In this document: positions 36,249-46,214 of the stretch, piece by piece
Position numbering within the stretch: position 1 is the stretch's first letter
Layout: each line of letters opens with the position of its first letter
From: an uncultured Bacteroides sp.
GTDB taxonomy: Bacteria; Bacteroidota; Bacteroidia; Bacteroidales; Bacteroidaceae
Direction of reading: 5' to 3'
Assembly: GCF_910585845.1 (NCBI RefSeq)
Contig: NZ_CAJUHF010000014.1
Location: 9,486 to 73,485 of the forward strand
Length of the DNA stretch: 64,000 bases
Notes under the pieces: generated by a model
Seen by the model: only the letters and a program-made list of their open reading frames with translations
The model's database searches: none
What the model was told of the DNA's origin: nothing
Translations under genes and position numbers: made by a program

Positions 36249-36424
36249 ATAACAAGTAATGTAATGAGAGATAACAAATAATGTAATGAGAGATAACAAG
36301 TAATGTAATGAGAGATAACAAGTAATGTAATGAGAGATAACAAATAATGTAATGAGGGATAACAAGTAATGTAATGAGGGATAACAAGTAATGTAATGAG
36401 GGATAACAAGTAATGTAATGAAGC
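36249..36424. repeat. Eight 22-bp tandem repeats upstream of PUL1 susC
   Basis: Eight abutting units of ATAACAAGTAATGTAATGAGAG run from 36249; the eighth is degenerate at its end. Variants are limited to AAATAA/AAGTAA and GAGAG/GAGGG. The array begins about 250 bases upstream of the susC start codon. Apart from this, the -7 box, the hairpin repeat at 36572 and the stem-loops near 36957, I see no gene in 35998-37051. Confidence 0.92.
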
Positions 36425-36571
36425 CTTTCATAACTTCTTTATGTGGTATGATGCATTCCTCCGAACTAAAATAACAATAAAAGATAAATACCCTATTTCA
36501 TCCCTCACATCTTTCACCCATCCGTTAATCGTATAATACGCAAATATTTATGGTGAAACATCTTGTAGTAG

Positions 36572-36688
36572 TAGAAGAACTTGATTAAAGCTAAGGTTTA
36601 GCATGACAAAGCTAAGGTCTGGCATGACAAAGCTAAGGTTTAGCGACACAAACGTAAACTTTAACCACTCCAAATTTCCGGATACATA
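36572..36688 (+). repeat. Tandem hairpin repeat, copy 2 (3 units)
   Basis: Three GCTAAGGTTTAGC-type hairpin units (the middle one GCTAAGGTCTGGC) are joined by ATGACAAA and followed by the GACACAAACGTAAACTTTAACCAC tail. Its flanks, TAGAAGAACTTGATTAAA and TCCGGATACAT, match those of the inverted copy at 63860-64000. Confidence 0.88.
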
Positions 36689-36930
36689 ACACTTGCTATT
36701 CCCGCATACTACTTTTTCACTTTTCAGGTCTTTCAAGATTAGTCTAATCATTTGATTAATAAAACATTGGACTGAAACTAAAAAAACCAAAACAAGGCTG
36801 AAACTTTAATCCTCTTTCAGATTCTTTAGTTTCAGGACAATGCTCTATAAACCAGATTATTAGCGAATAACTGAAAGAACTGAAACCTGCGGAGACACCG
36901 TTTGCAACACCGTAGAGCCGGAGTATGTAT

Positions 36931-37011
36931 AAAAAGCCGCCGCATTTGTTGCCACATCCCCTGGGGTTTTCCGGACAAATGCGGGGCAACGTTCCGGAAA
37001 ACCCCAGGGGA
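36931..37011 (-). terminator. Compound stem-loop after the GH84 gene
   Basis: A 19-bp perfect stem (36957-36975 with 36993-37011) encloses a 17-nt loop. The loop segment 36976-36984 can instead pair with 36940-36948, which on the minus strand is followed by CGGCTTTTT. The GH84 gene ends 41 bases upstream on that strand. The two pairings form a terminator-like pair of alternatives or a pseudoknot. Confidence 0.55.
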
Positions 37012-37051
37012 ATCGGACACAAAGCCCAGGGCAATCAGACGTCAGAAAGAG

Positions 37052-38872
37052 CTATCGCCCACTATCCCGCCGGACAGCCTCCTGATACAAGAGGTCGAAA
37101 GCCGGTTGCAGACAGTAGCTTCCGGTCTTCACTCCCGGCTGGTATCCGTTTTGGTTATAAGTCGTATCTATTTTCGTCATCAACACCTGCAGGGCTTTGG
37201 CGTGGGATGCAGCATTCTTGAATTTCGTTTTGTCTCCACTGCACTGCGCTGCCAGCATGCGCAACACTTCCCTGCCATATTCACCCTGTAGCTTGAACTG
37301 CATCAGCCAAGGGGTTATCTCCCGGATGAATGCCGGATTTTCATCGGCAGCAAGCAGCTGGTTGGCGGCGGCAATCATGTGTTCGCACTCTTCGTTCACA
37401 GCCGATGCCGCGGCAGCATCCAGCTTCCCTTCACGGCAATAGGCATCCTGCAAGTTCTTCAGGGCCGGACGGAGCTGTTCCGACTCTTCGCGGCGGAAGT
37501 CATGTTCGTTCTTGCCCAGATCGGAATTGTGTGAAGCAAAAGTCTGAAGAGCGGCAGCATGACGAGGCATCAGGTCGCGAATAGCCCTTCGCCACGAAGC
37601 GTCGCTATCGTAGGCTTTCATGTTCCAGACATAGTCGGCTATACTGAAAAGGGCAATCTTCGACGCCTCGGCATGTTCCATAGGGTTGGAGATAAACGCA
37701 CTGATATCGTCCTTGATATCTGTTCCGTTGCCATAGACAGCACCCAGCAGAAGGCGGTCGCGCACGTAGTCGGACACAGGGAAGTTCCACCAGATGAATG
37801 CCTTGCGTTTCAGCAACGGGTTGATGAATTGCATGGTCGGCTTGTCTATACACGCCACTACCTTGTCGCCCGTCCACAAGATGCCGATGTCCGAATGGAG
37901 TTTGTTGCCTAAGGTCGTGAGATAGCCGCCTTCCAGTTTCGTCCACAGGCGATTGTACTCCGTAGGACACATCAGCAATGGAGCCACATCGCCCTTTGCC
38001 TTGACAAAGTTGTGATGGAGGTAGTTCAACAGTTCCACCTGCTTTTCGGCAGATGTGCCTTCGCCGGAAATATCATCAAAGAAAACGGCAAAGGCCCTTA
38101 TTCCCAAACGATACATGCTTTCAAACTTTTCCATCAGCAATTCACGGTCTTCCGTATTCCAACGGATATCCTTTCCCGGATGGATCGCCCAATAGAAAAG
38201 CACTTCGTTCTGCCGCGCACGTTCCACCAGTTCTTTCAACTGTTCGGCTTCCTGTGCCGGATAGGGTTTGCGCCAATTGGGCGAGCTGTGATAGGGATCG
38301 TCCTTAGGACCGTAAATATAGATATTCATCTTGTTGCGCCCATAGAAGTCGAGCTGGGACAGACGTGCCTCCCGACTCCAAGGAATCCCATAGAACCCCT
38401 CTACCACACCCCGATAAGGGACATCGGGATAGTCCGTCACCTCTGCCAACGGCAACTTGGGCAATGAAAGCAGTTGCGCCAATGTCTGTACTCCATAAAA
38501 GGCTCCTCTACGGTCGGCACCGGCAACCACAATCCCTTCCTTGTCTATCTTCAGATAATAGCCTTCGGGCTTCTTCGGGATGCGTGCGGCGTATTTCCTT
38601 ACGGACTTGTCGCCTTTCACACCGATACAAACAGAAAAGCCGGAAGATGCCACTGCATCCGGAAAGAGGCTGCACAGCAATTGTTCCGCCGCACTTTCCT
38701 GCAAAGCGGCTCCTACCTGTAAACTATACTTTGCAGGAACCGAAACAGAGTCCTCACTACCCACATAGCTCTGCGGAGTGGGCTGAAGGTGAAAATCTTG
38801 CGCAACAGCTTCCGCCCACGAACAAAGGAGCAACAGGCTCCAAAGCAATAAAATGTTTTTCATCAATACCAT
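37052..38872 (-). CDS. GH84 beta-N-acetylglucosaminidase
   Basis: The 606-residue protein has a signal peptide (start at Met 38872 or 38863), an N-terminal GH20b-like domain (about 25-145) and a GH84 catalytic barrel: RGVVEGFYGIPWSREARLSQ, IYGPKDDPYHS, WAIHPGKDI, and FFDDISGEG. The last holds the catalytic Asp266-Asp267 pair for substrate-assisted hydrolysis. It closely resembles the B. thetaiotaomicron O-GlcNAcase homologue as I recall its sequence. Expected action is release of beta-GlcNAc from host or bacterial glycans. It is transcribed in the same direction as the GH43-like gene, 140 bases after it. Confidence 0.93.
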   Translation of the reverse strand: MVLMKNILLLWSLLLLCSWAEAVAQDFHLQPTPQSYVGSEDSVSVPAKYSLQVGAALQESAAEQLLCSLFPDAVASSGFSVCIGVKGDKSVRKYAARIPKKPEGYYLKIDKEGIVVAGADRRGAFYGVQTLAQLLSLPKLPLAEVTDYPDVPYRGVVEGFYGIPWSREARLSQLDFYGRNKMNIYIYGPKDDPYHSSPNWRKPYPAQEAEQLKELVERARQNEVLFYWAIHPGKDIRWNTEDRELLMEKFESMYRLGIRAFAVFFDDISGEGTSAEKQVELLNYLHHNFVKAKGDVAPLLMCPTEYNRLWTKLEGGYLTTLGNKLHSDIGILWTGDKVVACIDKPTMQFINPLLKRKAFIWWNFPVSDYVRDRLLLGAVYGNGTDIKDDISAFISNPMEHAEASKIALFSIADYVWNMKAYDSDASWRRAIRDLMPRHAAALQTFASHNSDLGKNEHDFRREESEQLRPALKNLQDAYCREGKLDAAAASAVNEECEHMIAAANQLLAADENPAFIREITPWLMQFKLQGEYGREVLRMLAAQCSGDKTKFKNAASHAKALQVLMTKIDTTYNQNGYQPGVKTGSYCLQPAFDLLYQEAVRRDSGR

Positions 38873-39012
38873 AAAATTTTAAAGATTCATACTCACAGCT
38901 GAGATATACACAACTGTCAGATGCAAAATAAGAACATTTCTTCTGAGAAAAAGGAGAATTTCTGACCGAAAAAAGCGAATTACCGCATCCGAAGAGAGAC
39001 TTTTGCCCTATT

Positions 39013-40116
39013 TCAATCGGTCGTCCGCCGTGTCCCCGAGGGTTTACGCAGCAAGGTGTCCTGCCTCAACGGACAACCCAATACCGGAATGCCGTCTTTG
39101 TCCCACTCCACTTTCTGCATACAGACCTCGTATTTGTCAAGAGAGATAAACATGTCTTCCAGATCCTTGCGCACATTATAAAGGTAGTAATATTCCGTCT
39201 CGTCGGGCGAAGGGATGAAGCAGACGATACTGGGTCCATAAAGTTTATCAGACGTATTCTGGTCGAACACCGGAACAGGACACTTCTTCCATGAAGCGGA
39301 GTTGAGCAGGTCGGCAGAAGCATCTGCCTGCAACATGCCTTCGCAATAATAAGGCGTCCAGCGGCCACTGGCAGCATAATAAATCAGGATTTTGTCCTGC
39401 CGGAGCGACCTGAACACTTGCGGACACTCATTCACATAAATAGGATAGGCGGTGCGATTGCCGTCGATACCTACCCACTGGCACTCCCACTCATATTCCG
39501 GTTTCGATATCAGCACACGCTCCGAAGACAAGGTCCAGGGGTTCTCCATCTCGGCAATATAGATGCACTGGTTTTCCTCATAAACCCTGCGGGAAGGCCA
39601 GCCGCACCACACCAGATACAAACGGCCGTCCTGCTGGAACACCGTGGAGAACATGGCCACAGACTTCTCCCTGTCCGTCTCAATACGCCCTTTCAGTTTG
39701 AATGTGCCCTGCATCGGATCCGGCGAATCATTCTCCAGCACATAGATACAGCGGTCATCCAGGTTATTGTCATTCCCCGTGAAATAGACATACCACTTTG
39801 AATCAATGTAGTGTAATTCGGCATCATCAATGTTTCTGACAGAAGAATCGGTGGAATTCCATATATTCTTGAGTTCTTTATCCTTCAGCAGCGTAACATC
39901 TTCCGCTGCACGCAAATAGATGTTCGACAGTCCTCCAAAAATACCATAATACATACCGCGATGAAACAGGACGTGATGCCCCAAAGAAGTGGCGGATATA
40001 GGGTTGACATAATACTGCAAGGAATCGATTCCGGCAGCATGGTCGGCACGCTTCCCGGAACAACAAGAGAAGCAACACCACACGAGCAAACAAAGAAAAA
40101 TACAATTAAATCTCAT
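39013..40116 (-). CDS. GH43-like five-bladed propeller lipoprotein
   Basis: The 367-residue protein has a Cys-rich lipoprotein signal (WCCFSCCSGK). The rest looks like a GH43/GH32-clan beta-propeller: YVNPISATSLGHHVLFHRGMYYGIFG at the first blade, DDAELHYIDSKWYVYFTGND at the second, and YGPSIVCFIPSPDETEYYYLYN near the end. GH43 enzymes need an Asp base and a Glu acid; candidates include the Glu of DDAEL, but the usual N-terminal Asp is not obvious. An inactive or divergent family is therefore possible. Typical substrates are arabinosides, xylosides or galactosides. It is divergent from the GH2 gene. Confidence 0.7.
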   Translation of the reverse strand: MRFNCIFLCLLVWCCFSCCSGKRADHAAGIDSLQYYVNPISATSLGHHVLFHRGMYYGIFGGLSNIYLRAAEDVTLLKDKELKNIWNSTDSSVRNIDDAELHYIDSKWYVYFTGNDNNLDDRCIYVLENDSPDPMQGTFKLKGRIETDREKSVAMFSTVFQQDGRLYLVWCGWPSRRVYEENQCIYIAEMENPWTLSSERVLISKPEYEWECQWVGIDGNRTAYPIYVNECPQVFRSLRQDKILIYYAASGRWTPYYCEGMLQADASADLLNSASWKKCPVPVFDQNTSDKLYGPSIVCFIPSPDETEYYYLYNVRKDLEDMFISLDKYEVCMQKVEWDKDGIPVLGCPLRQDTLLRKPSGTRRTTD

Positions 40117-40371
40117 TATACAGCAATTATTTAAGGGATAAACAAATCCGGAATATCCGTCAAATAACCGTATCCTTTTCTATTCCGGTTTCTTTCCGAC
40201 ATTCTCAAAACGTCCGCAAAGTAATGTATTTTATTCTTAAGAAAAAGCACTTGCAACAAGATTCGCCTTTTTTGGTCAGTTTTTATCCTCTCATAAGGAC
40301 AAATTGGAGCACCTTTGCCCTGATTCCGCACGACAACCGGAAACAACTTTAATTTATAAACAACAGATGAT

Positions 40372-42192
40372 ATGAAAATGAAAAGATTGATGTTAGCATG
40401 CGCCTTAACGTTGGGTCTGCAAGTTCCTTCCCTCGCCCAATGGAAACCGGCAGGCAACAGAATAAAAACGGAATGGGGAGAGAAACTGAATCCGGACAAT
40501 GTCCTGCCGGAATATCCGCGCCCCATGATGGAACGTAAAGAATGGAAAAACCTGAATGGTCTGTGGGACTACGCTATCCGTTCCTGTGGAGAAGCGGAAC
40601 CGAAAGCCTACGACGGCAAGATATTAGTACCTTTCGCCATAGAATCATCGCTGTCAGGAGTAGGAAAGCACCTGGAAGGAAGCCAAGAATTGTGGTACAC
40701 CCGGCAATTTGAAATACCTTCCGGCTGGAAAGGCAAAAGGGTATTGCTGCATTTCGGTGCTGTGGACTGGAGAGCAGATGTATGGGTCAACAATATCAGT
40801 GTGGGCAGGCACGAAGGCGGGTATACCCCTTTCTGTTTCGACGTGACCGATGCCCTGCAAAAAGGGAGCAACAAACTGAGCATACGCGTATGGGACCCAA
40901 CCAACGAGGGACCACAGCCCGTAGGAAAACAGGCTAACCAGCCGAAAGGAATCTGGTACACAGCCGTATCGGGTATCTGGCAGACTGTATGGCTCGAACC
41001 GGTGAACGATATTTACATTGCTTCCTTGAGAATCACGCCCGACATCGACCTCAGACGGTTGCGAATCGAACCCCGGACCGGCGAGAACGAATGGAAAGGA
41101 TGCCGCATCGAAGCGGAAGTATACGACGACGGCAAACTGGTAGCTACGGGAGCAGCCATCCGTGGAGAGGCTATAGACATCTGCATGCCTGAGAACATGA
41201 AATTATGGTCGCCCGATACACCTTTCTTATATACGCTGAAAGTGCGTCTGAAACGAAACGGCGTAGAAACAGACGTAGTGAATAGCTATGCTGCCATGCG
41301 GAAGTTCTCCTACAAACGTGATGCGGACGGTGCCGTAAGGATGCAGCTAAACAACAAAAATTTGTTCCAGTTCGGTCCGTTGGACCAAGGCTGGTGGCCC
41401 GATGGCCTCTATACCGCCCCCACGGATGAGGCACTGATCTACGACATACAGAAAACCAAAGACTTCGGCTTCAACATGATCCGCAAACACGTGAAAGTAG
41501 AACCTGCACGCTGGTACACGCACTGCGACCGTATGGGCATCATCGTATGGCAGGACATGCCGAATGGTGACAAGATGCACGAATGGAATCAGCGTGACTA
41601 CTTTACCGGTGCCGACCTGACGCGTACTCCGCAATCGGAAGCCATCTACCGCAAGGAATGGAAAGAGATTATGGACTATCTCTACTCCTCTCCCTGTATC
41701 GGTGTGTGGGTTCCCTTCAACGAAGGATGGGGCCAGTTCAAGACAGAAGAAACAGCTCAATGGACCAAACAATACGACAGCACCCGACTGGTTAATGCTG
41801 CCAGTGGCGGCAATCACTATCCCTGCGGTGACATGCTGGACATTCATAGCTACCCGGGACCTGAGCCCTTTCTCTACGACGCCCAGCGCGTCAATGTGAT
41901 AGGCGAATACGGGGGTATAGGTTATGTCGTGGAAGATCATGTGTGGGAAGCCGACCGCAACTGGGGATATATCCGGTTCAACACGTCGGAAGAAGTCACT
42001 GACGAGTATGTGAAATATGCCAAGGAGTTGAAAAAGTTAGTCCTGAAAGGCTTTACCGGCGCGGTATATACCCAGACTTCGGATGTGGAAATCGAAGTGA
42101 ACGGCCTGATGACATACGACCGCAAAGTGATCAAAGTAAACGAACAGCGCATCAGGGAAATCAATCTGGATATTTGCAATTCTCTGAAATAA
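40372..42192 (+). CDS. GH2 family glycosidase (beta-galactosidase/glucuronidase type)
   Basis: The 606-residue protein has a signal peptide ending VPSLAQ, so it acts in the periplasm or on the surface. It shows the GH2 jelly-roll domain (about 45-210; WYTRQFEIP, HFGAVDWRADVWVN, GGYTPFCFDVT), an immunoglobulin-like domain and a TIM barrel. The acid/base is Glu451 in VPFNEGWGQF and the nucleophile Glu512 in VIGEYGG. The sugar specificity is not readable. It is the first gene of a + strand group with the two-component regulator 17 bases downstream, divergent from the GH43-like gene. Confidence 0.92.
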   Translation: MKMKRLMLACALTLGLQVPSLAQWKPAGNRIKTEWGEKLNPDNVLPEYPRPMMERKEWKNLNGLWDYAIRSCGEAEPKAYDGKILVPFAIESSLSGVGKHLEGSQELWYTRQFEIPSGWKGKRVLLHFGAVDWRADVWVNNISVGRHEGGYTPFCFDVTDALQKGSNKLSIRVWDPTNEGPQPVGKQANQPKGIWYTAVSGIWQTVWLEPVNDIYIASLRITPDIDLRRLRIEPRTGENEWKGCRIEAEVYDDGKLVATGAAIRGEAIDICMPENMKLWSPDTPFLYTLKVRLKRNGVETDVVNSYAAMRKFSYKRDADGAVRMQLNNKNLFQFGPLDQGWWPDGLYTAPTDEALIYDIQKTKDFGFNMIRKHVKVEPARWYTHCDRMGIIVWQDMPNGDKMHEWNQRDYFTGADLTRTPQSEAIYRKEWKEIMDYLYSSPCIGVWVPFNEGWGQFKTEETAQWTKQYDSTRLVNAASGGNHYPCGDMLDIHSYPGPEPFLYDAQRVNVIGEYGGIGYVVEDHVWEADRNWGYIRFNTSEEVTDEYVKYAKELKKLVLKGFTGAVYTQTSDVEIEVNGLMTYDRKVIKVNEQRIREINLDICNSLK

Positions 42193-42209
42193 ATCCTACA
42201 TTCGCCGCG

Positions 42210-45200
42210 ATGAAAAGACTGTGTCTCATATTGTGCCTCTTTATCGGGATGTCCGTTTATCCGGCCATCGCCTCCGAAATATTATCGGTAAGAAGGCTCA
42301 ATGTGGGAAACGGTCTTTCCTACAACACGGCTACCTGCTGCCTGCAAGACAGCTACGGCTTTATCTGGATCGGAACCGAGAACGGACTGAACCGTTACGA
42401 CGGATACAACAACCGGATATATCGCAGCAACAGCAATCACAAATACTCCTTGGGCAACAGCCACATCAAGACATTGGCAGAGCTAAACCAAGAGTTGTGG
42501 ATAGGAACTGAAAACGGTATCTATATCTACCGCCATACTTCGGATGACTTCTCACACTTCGACGTCCCTACGCAATTCGGCGTCATCATCAGCAGCGAGA
42601 TACGGAAGATAGTCAAGACCCGCAACGGCTTGATGTGGATAGCCACCATCGGCCAAGGTCTTTTCATCTATAACCCCCAAACAGGAACCATGAAGCAAGA
42701 TTGCGTGCGGAACTCTTTCATCAACGACATCTGCGAGGACGAAGATGGCCGCATCTACGTTCTTTCACGCCAGAAGGGACTCATGATATACGATGAAGAG
42801 GGAAACCGAAAACCCGCCGATCCTTCCTTAACCGAATTTACCGAAGGGAGCGGAATAAACTTCCTGCAATGTATCGGCGGAAATCTTTGGTTCAATCAAG
42901 GCAATAAGTTGTTCTGCTACCAGAAGTTGTTGGGAAACACAGAAGTATATGGAACAAGCGAAAAACGGTTAGGCACCATCCTATGCCTCGTCAAATACAG
43001 GGAAAAGAGCCTACTGGTCGGTACGGATAAAGGAATCTTTGCCTTGCAACTGCCACAAAGCACCTTCGAGGAAATCAATCTGCCCACCGGTTTCCTGAAT
43101 ATCAAGCAACCGCATATCAATGACTTGATGTGCGACAACGAAGGCAACATCTGGATAATGACCAACTACAATGGAGTGGAAATCATCAACAACCAACTGA
43201 AACGCTTTGAAGCTTATTCTATCCCTGCCACAAACACACACACGGAAGCCGACAGGAAAGAAGTGAGAGCCTTCTACGAAGACCCACAGAAAAATATATG
43301 GCTGGGGACTTCCGAAGGTCTGTGGATATTCGACCCTGCAACCAAGAAGTTCAGCGAATACCCCTTCGAGAACATGCCAAAACACCGATTGGATATCTGT
43401 AGCCTATTGCCCAACAAAGAGGAACTATGGATAGGCACTTACAAAGAGGGTATCTACAGACTGAATATACATACCGGAAAATGGAAAAACTACCGCTATT
43501 CACAACAAATGCCCCATACCATACCCAGCAATGATGTATTGAGTCTCTATCAAGGACATAACGGTACCATATACGTAGGTACCAGCATCGGTCTGTGCCG
43601 CTACCGCGCAGAAACCGACAACTTCCTGCCCATCATACAGGTGGGAGCCATGACAGCCGTGACAGACATCCTGGAAGATTCGCAACAACATCTTTGGATA
43701 GCCACCTCGAACAGCGGGGTTTTCAGAATGACTACCCCGAAAACGGGTGGCACTATATGGAAGCATTATAAGAAAGTCAACCAGGACTCTACCAGCATTA
43801 TCAGCAATTCCATCACAAACTTATTTGAAGACAAAAATAATCAGATATGGTTCGGAACCAATGAATCGGGTATATGCCACTTTTCCGAAGCAAACGGGCA
43901 CTTTTCTGATCTCTTGCCCGACAACAGTACTCCATTGAACGGAAACATGGCATGTGCCATCCGACAAGACCGATATGGAGACTTATGGATTTCAAGCAAT
44001 AACGGCATCTACAGGGTTTCCCCAAATAACCAAAAGAGAATCAGACAATTCACCATAAACGATGGACTGCAAAGCAACCAGTTTCTACCCAAAGCTTCTT
44101 TGCTCTCTTCGGACCATAAGCTCTATTTCGGCGGCATCAACGGGTTCAATATCCTGACCCCCGAAGACATAAAGAACAATCCGCACATCCCTCCCGTATA
44201 TATCATGGAGATAGACTTTCCGCATATAAACAGCCAAGAGCGGAACGATAACATCGGTAAGGCACTCTATACACAGAAAGAGATACGGTTGCCCTACGAA
44301 TATAACACCTTCTCCCTACGATTTGCGGCACTCAGCTATGAAGACCCTTCCAACAATCAATATAGTTACCGACTGAAAGGTGTAGACAAGAAATGGATTA
44401 CAAACAATTCCAACCATTTGGCATCCTACACCCACCTACCGCCGGGAGAATATGAATTCCAAGTAAAAGGAGCCAACAACGATGGCGTATGGAACGAACA
44501 GACCACTTCGCTCCGCATCGTCATCACTCCCCCGTATTGGCTGAGCACTCCTGCCTACATTGCCTATGTGTTGCTATTCTTGCTCATCATCGGCTATGTC
44601 ACCTACCGCTGGCGATTGCACATCAAGCGCAAATACAACCAGATGATGGAAGAGTTCCGCACCACACAAGAGAAAGAGATTTATAAACAGAAAATAAACT
44701 TCTTCATCAATCTGGTGCACGAGATACGTACACCACTCAGCCTGATATGCCTGCCTTTAGAGAAACTGCGCGATGAAAAGACAGAAGACCATGGCAGACA
44801 TCTGTCTCTGATTGAAAAAAACGTCAACTATCTGCTTGAAATCACCAACCAGTTGCTCGATTTCCAGAAAATAGAAAACAAGCAGATGAAACTCAACCTG
44901 AAAAGGCACAATGTCAAAACAATCATAAACGACCTTGCCGAACAATTCAAAGATGCGGCATCACTCAAGAACCTCAAACTTATCGTTAACCTGCCTGCAC
45001 ACGATGTGGAAGGCATGATTGACAGTGACATTGTCCGCAAGATCATCGTCAACCTGATGAGCAATGCCCTGAAATATGCGACATCGACCATCGAACTGAC
45101 CTTAGAGGAAACGCCCGGACAGATTACAATCCATGTAGACAATGATGGTCCGGAAATACCCGAAGGACAGGAAGAAAAGATATTCCAGATATTCTATCAA

Positions 45201-46202
45201 CTGCCAGACCACAAGAAACAAATGCCGGGAACAGGCATCGGACTCGCTTTCTCCAAATCGCTGGCGAAAACCCATCAAGGCACTCTGTCCGCACAGAACC
45301 TGCCGACGGGCGGATGTTCATTCACTCTTTCGTTGCCATTAGAGAAAAGCACAACAGAAACTGTCGAACAGGCATTCATGGAAAAGGAAGAGAGTGTAGC
45401 GGACATGAACCTGCCGGAAGAGAAACGACAAACGGTGCTGATTGTAGAGGACAATATCGAACTGCAAAATGAGATACGCGAAGCACTGGGACAATGGTAC
45501 AAAGTGTATACCGCCAACAACGGAAAGGAAGCACTCGAGAAGCTTGAAATGAACGATACCACGGATGTCATCGTCAGTGATGTCATGATGCCCGAAATGG
45601 ATGGCATAGAGATGTGCCGCCACATCAAGACCAATCTTGCCTACTCGCACATCCCCGTCATTCTGCTGACTGCCAAGACCAATCTGGAATCGAAAACGGA
45701 AGGTATGGAGAACGGAGCAGAGGTATATATGGAGAAGCCGTTCAGCATCAGGCAACTGCATAGCCAGATAGAAAATCTGCTGAAGTTGCGTATGGCATTC
45801 CATGACTTGATGCTCCAGTCTGCCGGAACCGCACACCAGCCTCCCCTTTCCGAATACATCCTCTCTGAATGTGATATCAACTTTATGAAAGAGGTCGATG
45901 CGACCCTTACAAAGAATCTGGATGAAGAAAGTTTCTCCGTAGACCATCTGGCGGACGCCATGAACATGAGCCGCACCAACTTCTACCGGAAGGTGAAAAC
46001 ACTGACCGGAATGGCTCCCAACGTCTATATCAAGAACTTTAGGCTCAACCAGGCTGCCGAACTGCTTGCCCAAAACATGCGCATCAATGAAGTGATGTTG
46101 CGCGTAGGATTCATAGCCCCCTCCTATTTCGCCAAATGCTTCAAAGCCAAATTCGGCAAACTGCCCAAAGAGTATCAGAATACACTCGGCAAGCAAGAAT
46201 AA
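42210..46202 (+). CDS. Hybrid two-component system regulator (HTCS)
   Basis: The 1330-residue one-protein signalling system starts at the ATG at 42210 (MKRLCLILCLFIGMSV signal); an upstream in-frame ATG overlaps GH2. Order: beta-propeller reg_prop repeats (about 30-680, repeated L-W-I-G-T), Y_Y_Y domain (about 690-765), transmembrane helix near 785-803, HisKA with phospho-His837 in LVHEIRTPLS, HATPase with NLMSNALKYA (948) and GTGIGLAFS, receiver with Asp1124 in SDVMMPEMDG, and AraC-type DNA-binding domain (about 1240-1325). HTCS proteins bind a glycan fragment in the periplasm and activate PUL genes. It could control the local glycosidases or either flanking PUL. Confidence 0.96.
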   Translation: MKRLCLILCLFIGMSVYPAIASEILSVRRLNVGNGLSYNTATCCLQDSYGFIWIGTENGLNRYDGYNNRIYRSNSNHKYSLGNSHIKTLAELNQELWIGTENGIYIYRHTSDDFSHFDVPTQFGVIISSEIRKIVKTRNGLMWIATIGQGLFIYNPQTGTMKQDCVRNSFINDICEDEDGRIYVLSRQKGLMIYDEEGNRKPADPSLTEFTEGSGINFLQCIGGNLWFNQGNKLFCYQKLLGNTEVYGTSEKRLGTILCLVKYREKSLLVGTDKGIFALQLPQSTFEEINLPTGFLNIKQPHINDLMCDNEGNIWIMTNYNGVEIINNQLKRFEAYSIPATNTHTEADRKEVRAFYEDPQKNIWLGTSEGLWIFDPATKKFSEYPFENMPKHRLDICSLLPNKEELWIGTYKEGIYRLNIHTGKWKNYRYSQQMPHTIPSNDVLSLYQGHNGTIYVGTSIGLCRYRAETDNFLPIIQVGAMTAVTDILEDSQQHLWIATSNSGVFRMTTPKTGGTIWKHYKKVNQDSTSIISNSITNLFEDKNNQIWFGTNESGICHFSEANGHFSDLLPDNSTPLNGNMACAIRQDRYGDLWISSNNGIYRVSPNNQKRIRQFTINDGLQSNQFLPKASLLSSDHKLYFGGINGFNILTPEDIKNNPHIPPVYIMEIDFPHINSQERNDNIGKALYTQKEIRLPYEYNTFSLRFAALSYEDPSNNQYSYRLKGVDKKWITNNSNHLASYTHLPPGEYEFQVKGANNDGVWNEQTTSLRIVITPPYWLSTPAYIAYVLLFLLIIGYVTYRWRLHIKRKYNQMMEEFRTTQEKEIYKQKINFFINLVHEIRTPLSLICLPLEKLRDEKTEDHGRHLSLIEKNVNYLLEITNQLLDFQKIENKQMKLNLKRHNVKTIINDLAEQFKDAASLKNLKLIVNLPAHDVEGMIDSDIVRKIIVNLMSNALKYATSTIELTLEETPGQITIHVDNDGPEIPEGQEEKIFQIFYQLPDHKKQMPGTGIGLAFSKSLAKTHQGTLSAQNLPTGGCSFTLSLPLEKSTTETVEQAFMEKEESVADMNLPEEKRQTVLIVEDNIELQNEIREALGQWYKVYTANNGKEALEKLEMNDTTDVIVSDVMMPEMDGIEMCRHIKTNLAYSHIPVILLTAKTNLESKTEGMENGAEVYMEKPFSIRQLHSQIENLLKLRMAFHDLMLQSAGTAHQPPLSEYILSECDINFMKEVDATLTKNLDEESFSVDHLADAMNMSRTNFYRKVKTLTGMAPNVYIKNFRLNQAAELLAQNMRINEVMLRVGFIAPSYFAKCFKAKFGKLPKEYQNTLGKQE

Positions 46203-46214
46203 AAAAACAGATTT

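Noticed and set aside
36249..36424. CRISPR array
   Set aside because: Units abut directly with no spacers and no cas genes are near; it is a simple tandem repeat.
36087..36431. 114-codon open frame on the minus strand across the 22-bp array
   Set aside because: Its sequence is a repetitive translation of the minisatellite (ITLFVISHYITCY pattern); there is no other support.
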